64,000 nucleotides of DNA. Origin: JAJZEO01 sp964477345. GTDB lineage: Bacteria > Chlamydiota > Chlamydiia > Chlamydiales > 2-12-FULL-49-11. The notes beneath the pieces were generated by a model. It saw nothing but the letters and a program-made list of their open reading frames with translations. It did no database searches and was not told the DNA's origin. The first letter of the stretch is position 1. Each line of letters starts with the position of its first letter. The stretch spans positions 52,857-116,856 of the forward strand of contig CAYZDL010000004.1 of NCBI GenBank assembly GCA_964477345.1, in the 5' to 3' direction. Of this stretch, positions 59,133 through 64,000 are shown one piece after another. The position numbers and the translations under genes are program-made.

Positions 59133-61046
59133 ATGGAAACACTTCCTCCAGTTATAGATGTAAGTATGCCTTATGGCCTCGGAAGCATTCCAGGAATTGG
59201 TGATGTTGAGGGCATTGACGCAAGCATTTTTTCTCGATTTGTTGAGATCAGGGAGCCTGGGGAATACAGCTTGCATCTTGCAGACTGTGGGGTTGTCAAA
59301 CCTCAAGCATTTAAAGAACCGATTGTATTTTATCTTGATAGAGAGAAAAAACAGGCTTTGCTCTATCGACAGCCCATTCAGGGGGTTTTAGAGGTCTCCT
59401 CTAAAGCTGGAGTGCTTAAAGGGGTTCACCCTGCTGATGGTCCTGGCGCTAGAGATCTACCGGTAGTCCCTATATCAGGAAAAATGGTTAGAGAGGCGAT
59501 TACTGCAGCCAATTTTTCAACGGAATTTTTTCAAGAAGAGGTGAAAGAACCTAAAGATGTCGAGCTTACCCACGGCTTTGTCAATTCGGTTGGCTATGCG
59601 GCAGGAGATCCGTGGGCTATTGTCTCTTGTAGTATAGGATTATATGCGACGAAATACCATGCACCGACAGATCCAGGGGTAATGAATCGGTTTACTTCCA
59701 GTTTTGGCGCATTAACAGGGACTATCAAGGTTTTAAATACTGTGAAGGGGTATAGAGTTGCAAATCGCATTGGAGATCACGAGGGTCAGTCTACTCTAAA
59801 ACTCAAATTTGTTGGTGGGGTCCTAGAGATGATTGGAGGTGGTGTGATGATTGCGGTCCGCGCAGTCAGCTTAGCAGCGATTCGTGCCGCCGATTCAAAG
59901 GTGATACTTGTAGTCAGTAAGGTTCTAGGATGGCTTTCAACCGCTGTTTCATCACTGATGTTTCTTTTTATCATAATCCCTGGTCTCATTGATGTGGTGA
60001 GAGGAGGAAAATTTCTCATTTCGTTTAATAGCAAGCTCAAAGAGGGAAACAATCCAGCTTTAAGATTTTTGATTGGTTTAGTCGGATTAAATAAGGAGAA
60101 CATCGAGGAGATTGTTAAATCGATAAAGTTTGATTCTCCTGAAGCTCTTTACGACATGGTCAAGGATGGAGTAAAGTCTCCCGAAGGTTTTAATGAAAGT
60201 CTTACCAAAGATGAGATGATTGCTATTGAGGACCGTGTACATACGATCATGGCGATGATGAATCCTAGTGATTATCCATTAATTGGTGATTGGGATCAAG
60301 TGCGGGATTACCTCCTTGTCAAAGCTTTAACAGAGGCGTCTCGTCTTGTTGAAAAGAAAAAAGCTGAGTATACGAGAAGGGCAGGTAATGGTTCTTATTC
60401 CGAATTAAGAGAAAAGATGATGGAGCGAGAGATACGCTTTAATGGATTTGAATTTACTTATGACTCAAAGACAATAGAAGAGTTTGCTTGTTCAGTCATC
60501 GAATTGTCAAAGGAAGAGACTCATACTAATTTGTTCATCAATTCTTTCGTCATCATAGCATGTATTATTGGAATTGCAAGTTTTATTGGAGCTAATATAT
60601 TTAGTGGTGGTGCGCCATTAATCGTAAGTTTAGTGGCTTTAGTCGTGATGAATTTGATGTTAAGTGGGGTTGATTTCTATGCCCTCATTGGAGAGATCAA
60701 GGCTCTTAAGAAAGTATACGAAAATGATATTGTAGCTCAAGTGATCTTCTTGATTATGACCTTGTTTAGTCTTGCGGTGGCTATAGTGTTTAATCAATGT
60801 CTTGCGGCTCAGTTGATCGTCGTAGCGATTGGAGCGGTGATGCTTACTCTACAAATAGGAGCGCTTGAATATTCTTATTCAAAGTACAAAGAGACTAAAA
60901 ATAGCGAAGAGGCCGAGTTAGAGAAGAAGCACCAGCAGCGAGAGATCGCGCACATTGAAGATTCAAGAGCGATAGATCGTCTGCGTGCGCGTGTGATGGA
61001 CACCCTTGCAAAACTAGGAATGTCGCCACCTCCTCTTCGAGCATAA
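59133..61046 (+). CDS. large multi-pass membrane protein, Inc-like
   Basis: 637 residues, not recognised. Soluble N-terminus (1-165, FYLDREKKQALLYRQ), hydrophobic block 1 (about 228-300: GGVLEMIGGGVMIAVRAVSL; WLSTAVSSLMFLFIIIPGL), a soluble helical middle (about 305-455), hydrophobic block 2 (about 465-585, four segments: NSFVIIACIIGIASFIGANI; LIVSLVALVVMNLML; VIFLIMTLFSLAVAIVF; LIVVAIGAVMLTLQIGA) and a charged C-terminal coiled-coil. Paired hydrophobic hairpins are the usual mark of chlamydial inclusion-membrane proteins. It is divergent from the 58990 gene and 78 bases before the toxin-like gene. Confidence 0.6.
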   Translation: METLPPVIDVSMPYGLGSIPGIGDVEGIDASIFSRFVEIREPGEYSLHLADCGVVKPQAFKEPIVFYLDREKKQALLYRQPIQGVLEVSSKAGVLKGVHPADGPGARDLPVVPISGKMVREAITAANFSTEFFQEEVKEPKDVELTHGFVNSVGYAAGDPWAIVSCSIGLYATKYHAPTDPGVMNRFTSSFGALTGTIKVLNTVKGYRVANRIGDHEGQSTLKLKFVGGVLEMIGGGVMIAVRAVSLAAIRAADSKVILVVSKVLGWLSTAVSSLMFLFIIIPGLIDVVRGGKFLISFNSKLKEGNNPALRFLIGLVGLNKENIEEIVKSIKFDSPEALYDMVKDGVKSPEGFNESLTKDEMIAIEDRVHTIMAMMNPSDYPLIGDWDQVRDYLLVKALTEASRLVEKKKAEYTRRAGNGSYSELREKMMEREIRFNGFEFTYDSKTIEEFACSVIELSKEETHTNLFINSFVIIACIIGIASFIGANIFSGGAPLIVSLVALVVMNLMLSGVDFYALIGEIKALKKVYENDIVAQVIFLIMTLFSLAVAIVFNQCLAAQLIVVAIGAVMLTLQIGALEYSYSKYKETKNSEEAELEKKHQQREIAHIEDSRAIDRLRARVMDTLAKLGMSPPPLRA

Positions 61047-61124
61047 TGATTCCCGTTGTATAAAAAGATTGCCTGATTTCCTTCGATAGCTCTATGATTA
61101 CTAGGAGTATCAAGGGAAATTTCA

Positions 61125-62486
61125 ATGCGGTATCTTCAACCTATTGTCTGTATATTACTCCTTATCACAACGCCATCTACACTTCTCTGTTCACAGATCT
61201 CATTTCCAGGGATTTCAACTAAAGTCAAGCATTCTCAAGGTCAGATAGAGGATCTTTGTCTCATGTCGTACGATCAAATTCTGAATCTCTTAGAATTGAT
61301 TGAGTCGGGCCAATTGCAGAAAAGATGTGATTTCGAAGATTTAGAAAGAATCAACCAATTTTTGGTTTTTTTGGCTAAGGCAGGAGGTGAATCTAATGAT
61401 ATTATTCTGCAAGAGGACATTGCTAAATTAAGAGCGGAAGAGAACTTTTATGTATATGAAATTGATGAAGAATATGTTGTAGTGCCTGCCGTTTTTTACG
61501 ATCAGCGAAAGATAGTTCATTGTAAGAATTATTGGGGGGCGGGCTGGGAGAACACCAAAGCTTTTATTGCGAGCCACAAGAAAGAGATTATCATCGGGGC
61601 CGTGATTGTGGTAGGAGTTGTCACAATTGTTGCAGTTGTAGGGGCTACGACAGCAGTTAGTGCCGTTGCATCAGCTGGAGCAGTAGTTGCCGATCGTTTA
61701 GAGTCCGAAAAAGAAGATTCCAAAAAAGTTGCTGAGCTCCAAATAGAAAAGTCAGTTTCTGAAATAGCTGCGAATGAACCAAGTGTTCTTAAAGAGGTGG
61801 TTTTTGAAAAGGTGGAATCTGCCAAATGCTTAGCGTTAGAAGATCAAGATCTATCTTTTAAGGAAAAGGCCCGAGAAATGGGGGCAATACTTACCCATGA
61901 AGCTTTAGATACAGTAGCAGAACTCATGTCTATTGTACCGCAATTGCAACAAGAGGTTATTGAGTTTGCAGAGAAAATTCTTCCTGCCGGTTCAATCTCC
62001 GAAGAGATGAAGCACTCTGTAGAGAATTACGAAAAGATGGTCTACGCCGGCCATGAAAAAATCGATCTAGCTTTTGCAACTGAACAAGCTAGATTTTATT
62101 CTCTAGAGAATAAAACTTTTAGAAGTGATTTTTATGATATTGCAGCCTTACCGCCACCAGGTGCCTTTACTGAAGTTACAGTGGATGTTAAAAAATTAGC
62201 TCAAGCTGGACAAATTTTAGATAGGGCGGAATTAACAAAGGCTGGAAGAAGTTTAGTAAAAAAAAGTTATCGAGATGGAAGTAGTTATCCAAAACCAGTG
62301 GGTGCTCCAGAACAAATAAATGCCCATGGGCAAAAAATGTTGGATTCTATTCTCAATCATCCTGAGAAAATAACCTATGAACGTCAACATCCCAAATTTG
62401 GTAAAATTGTTGAAGTGATAGTGCCTGGTAAAGTCGGAGCAAGGTTTACTGCTGATGGGGAAATGATAGGTTTTCTTGAACCATAA
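61125..62486 (+). CDS. exported/membrane protein with polymorphic-toxin-like C-terminal domain
   Basis: 453 residues. Signal peptide (about 1-23), helical region, a membrane segment (about 154-187, Val/Ala-rich), helical linker, then from about residue 365 a module that I recognise from polymorphic toxins: ELTKAGRSLVKK, YPKPVGAPEQINAHGQKML, ILNHPEKITYERQHPKFGK and VGARFTADGEMIGFLEP. In toxin proteins of other bacteria the pattern is KAGR..k, P.G.p..iN..GQ..l..IL, R....G.v.ei..pdgrGaRF...G.F.GFLEP. The reaction of this toxin class is not certain to me. The next gene carries matching immunity-like domains. No Rhs or CdiA repeats are present, so delivery is unknown. Confidence 0.7.
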   Translation: MRYLQPIVCILLLITTPSTLLCSQISFPGISTKVKHSQGQIEDLCLMSYDQILNLLELIESGQLQKRCDFEDLERINQFLVFLAKAGGESNDIILQEDIAKLRAEENFYVYEIDEEYVVVPAVFYDQRKIVHCKNYWGAGWENTKAFIASHKKEIIIGAVIVVGVVTIVAVVGATTAVSAVASAGAVVADRLESEKEDSKKVAELQIEKSVSEIAANEPSVLKEVVFEKVESAKCLALEDQDLSFKEKAREMGAILTHEALDTVAELMSIVPQLQQEVIEFAEKILPAGSISEEMKHSVENYEKMVYAGHEKIDLAFATEQARFYSLENKTFRSDFYDIAALPPPGAFTEVTVDVKKLAQAGQILDRAELTKAGRSLVKKSYRDGSSYPKPVGAPEQINAHGQKMLDSILNHPEKITYERQHPKFGKIVEVIVPGKVGARFTADGEMIGFLEP

Positions 62487-62495
62487 GGATTTAGA

Positions 62496-63176
62496 ATGAG
62501 CAAATTTGAAATAGCACTCCTTCGCCTGCCCGAAGGAGAAAATCTAGTTGCTGAAATATACTACGATGGTAACCTTTTTGCTCAGATAGAAGACAAAAAT
62601 GGGAGGATGTCGGTACATTTTTACACACATCCTGATAACAGGGATTGGGAAGTGCCCTATGAAGAGCTATTGCAAATTATAGAAACAGCCCATTCTAAAT
62701 TGCTTAGCAAGCAAACAAGATGGAGATCATTATTTCCGCCTGCTCCTAGCACAGCCGCAGAAGCAAATCAATTGGGACAAAAATTACTAGAGGAAATACT
62801 TAATCATCCCAATATACAAACACATCAAAATCGTTTTGGTGGGATGGATATTTATGAACCTTCAGGCAGGGGTGCGCGATTTGATTCACATGAAGATTTT
62901 CTAGGATTTTTAGAGGCAAGACCTATTAATAGGGGCAATGGTTTTGAAATTGTCATTTCAAGTGATACACTCTACGATCAATTATGCGCAGAGATCTATT
63001 TCGAAGGGGAGTTCATTGCTATAGTAACTCAAGAAGACGGGATAAAAAAAGCAAGAGTCGAAATCCATCCACTAAGTCAAACGTCTAAGTGGTCATTTAA
63101 TCTTTCAGAATTTATGACGATATTGGATGAAGCTCATTTGAATTTACTAGTCAGGGGGAAGGCTATAAATTTGTAA
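62496..63176 (+). CDS. immunity-toxin remnant-immunity fusion protein
   Basis: 226 residues in three modules. Residues 4-70 (FEIALLRLPEGENLVAEIYYDG onwards, ending LLQIIETAHSKLL) and 150-218 (FEIVISSDTLYDQLCAEIY onwards, ending FMTILDEAHLNLL) are copies of one domain of the sort that follows this toxin class as immunity protein. Residues 87-141 (AAEANQLGQKLLEEILNHP; RFGGMDIYEPSGRGARFD; FLGFLEA) repeat the toxin C-terminus of the upstream gene without its KAGR start. A toxin piece has thus been embedded between two immunity domains by fusion. It starts nine bases after the toxin-like gene. Neutralising function is inference. Confidence 0.65.
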   Translation: MSKFEIALLRLPEGENLVAEIYYDGNLFAQIEDKNGRMSVHFYTHPDNRDWEVPYEELLQIIETAHSKLLSKQTRWRSLFPPAPSTAAEANQLGQKLLEEILNHPNIQTHQNRFGGMDIYEPSGRGARFDSHEDFLGFLEARPINRGNGFEIVISSDTLYDQLCAEIYFEGEFIAIVTQEDGIKKARVEIHPLSQTSKWSFNLSEFMTILDEAHLNLLVRGKAINL

Positions 63177-63197
63177 AACACCTCTTTAGTAGGAAAA

Positions 63198-63518
63198 ATG
63201 AAAGTAGATTTGACCGAGATGCTATTATTCTTTGACGAACCGATGTCTCCAACAGATGAAGAAATGGGGACATACTGGTTTAAGACACGTAAGACTAATG
63301 GATTGTCAATGACTTTTGCTTTTTCCCTCTATGAAAAATATGTCGATATTATTATCCGAGGATTGGATCAGGATATTGCTAGTCTAAGCCTAAAAGAGTG
63401 CTCGGAAATTAGAGTTCTTGATCTTGAACGGAAATGTTTGGAAGTCTTACATAGTAACGGTGATGGTCGTTGTTTTGTCTCTTTATTAGAAGGGGCAATT
63501 TTGAGTTATGAAGGGTAA
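63198..63518 (+). CDS. possible further immunity protein
   Basis: 106 residues, soluble, acidic; follows the fusion gene by 21 bases on the same strand with AGGAAAA as ribosome site. Contents: DLTEMLLFFDEPMSPTDEEMGTYW in parts, then beta strands (MTFAFSLYEKYVDIIIRG; SEIRVLDLERKCLEVLH). Small size, acidity and place at the end of a toxin-immunity array fit an orphan immunity protein of another type; no family is recognised. Confidence 0.5.
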   Translation: MKVDLTEMLLFFDEPMSPTDEEMGTYWFKTRKTNGLSMTFAFSLYEKYVDIIIRGLDQDIASLSLKECSEIRVLDLERKCLEVLHSNGDGRCFVSLLEGAILSYEG

Positions 63519-63525
63519 GTGGGTA

Positions 63526-63554
63526 TTGTTGAATTAAGCTTTCTCTGATATGGT
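63526..63554 (+). promoter_or_regulatory. putative promoter of the xer-type recombinase gene
   Basis: TTGTTG, 17 bases, TATGGT; the ATG at 63561 follows six bases after the -10 box, so transcription would begin at or next to the start codon. Confidence 0.35.
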
Positions 63555-63560
63555 AGTGTG

Positions 63561-64000
63561 ATGGACGAGATGAGTGATTTTTTCATCTACCTGACTTCGG
63601 AGAAGGGTTTAAGCGAGAATACGATTCAGGCTTATGAGCGGGACTTGAGAAAATTTTTCCAGTGGGGCGGTTTTCCATCATCTTCTGAGGTTTCTCTTAC
63701 CCATTTTCCTTCTTATTTAGCCTATCTTCGCAGTGAAGAGTATCAACCAAGTTCTATCATTCGTGCGGTGGTGGTTCTTCGTGTCTTTTTTCGGTTCTTG
63801 AGGCTGACTCGGCGGATTGGGTTTGACCTCGATGCGCTTTTTGAGGGGATCAAAATGTGGCAATTGATTCCTGAGGTGTTATCGGAGGCAGAGGTTAGCA
63901 GATTGCTTGAGGCAATCGTAGGAGAAGATCTGATTTCTCTTCGAGACCGGGCGATTTTGGAAATGCTTTATTCAACAGGTATCCGTGTTTCCGAATTGTG
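63561..64000 (+). CDS. XerC/XerD-family tyrosine recombinase (partial, cut by the window end)
   Basis: 146 codons are present, open to the right edge. The N-terminal SAM-like DNA-binding domain is clear (FFIYLTSEKGLSENTIQAYERD, in parts; SSIIRAVVVLRVFFRFL) and the catalytic domain begins with PEVLSEAEVSRLLEA. LRDRAILEMLYSTGIRVSEL contains the first catalytic Arg. This is the XerD/XerC pattern (chromosome dimer resolution at dif), although an integrase-like relative cannot be excluded because the RHRY half lies beyond the window. The gene has its own promoter-like boxes. Confidence 0.88.
   Translation, partial: MDEMSDFFIYLTSEKGLSENTIQAYERDLRKFFQWGGFPSSSEVSLTHFPSYLAYLRSEEYQPSSIIRAVVVLRVFFRFLRLTRRIGFDLDALFEGIKMWQLIPEVLSEAEVSRLLEAIVGEDLISLRDRAILEMLYSTGIRVSEL

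Noticed and set aside
1..64000. CRISPR arrays, insertion sequences, tRNA or rRNA genes
   Set aside because: No regularly spaced repeats, transposase genes with terminal repeats, cloverleaf sequences or conserved rRNA segments were seen by eye; a covariance-model scan could still find a small RNA.

Overview
The window is bacterial chromosome from a member of the phylum Chlamydiota, most likely an environmental (amoeba- or protist-associated) lineage rather than the human pathogen genus Chlamydia. The case rests on gene content and order: a HAD hydrolase next to a plant/chlamydial-type fabI; hemW, a small coiled-coil gene, sucA, sucB and lpd in one block; a holA-like/rsmI-like pair; a type III secretion translocon-type operon with a TPR chaperone; and many unrecognised proteins that look like effectors or inclusion-membrane proteins. 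No rRNA, tRNA, CRISPR array or insertion sequence was seen. Two 10-N assembly gaps (20301-20310, 39823-39832) fall inside genes, and both behave as unsized placeholders.

Layout. 1-4.6 kb: tripartite efflux system (TolC-like outer membrane protein, EmrA-like adaptor, EmrB-like MFS pump). 4.6-8.2 kb: a reverse-strand membrane protein that looks like a sensor domain joined to a pentameric ligand-gated channel-like module, an MFS transporter, and a small protein with two EPIYA-like tyrosine motifs. 8.2-13.4 kb: orphan secretin, S9 peptidase, MazG-like pyrophosphatase, patatin phospholipase. 13.5-20.9 kb: four-gene reverse-strand run of three OppA-like binding proteins and a large unknown gene translationally coupled to the last. 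21-26.7 kb: MFS transporter, exported unknown, large possible DUF582-type effector, and a split gene pair joined by a 12-A tract. 26.8-30.1 kb: algH and the mlaEFD lipid-transport operon, with a perfect inverted repeat around the mlaE start. 30.1-32.7 kb: translocon-type operon. 33-40.9 kb: EamA transporter, nfeD-floA, two unknowns with near-identical promoters, a FliO-like protein, HAD hydrolase, a gene whose true C-terminus is hidden by an assembly gap, and fabI with an in-frame stop. 40.9-41.7 kb: two small U-box/RING-like membrane proteins. 41.8-45.8 kb: holA-like, rsmI-like, epimerase, SPW/VKOR protein. 45.8-52.8 kb: hemW and the 2-oxoglutarate dehydrogenase operon. 52.8-61 kb: unknown coiled-coil and membrane proteins around a ferredoxin/IscA pair. 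61.1-63.5 kb: a polymorphic-toxin-like C-terminus followed by an immunity-toxin remnant-immunity fusion and another possible immunity gene. The window ends inside a XerC/XerD recombinase.

How the genes work together. Housekeeping blocks (TCA cycle, fatty acid synthesis, Fe-S assembly, envelope lipid transport, peptide uptake) are interleaved with host-interaction genes (translocon, patatin, EPIYA-like protein, U-box-like proteins, possible DUF582 protein, hydrophobic Inc-like proteins). The most unusual locus is the toxin/immunity array at 61.1-63.5 kb. The pLGIC-like membrane protein, the poly-A split effector-like gene and the interrupted fabI are the next most worth checking.
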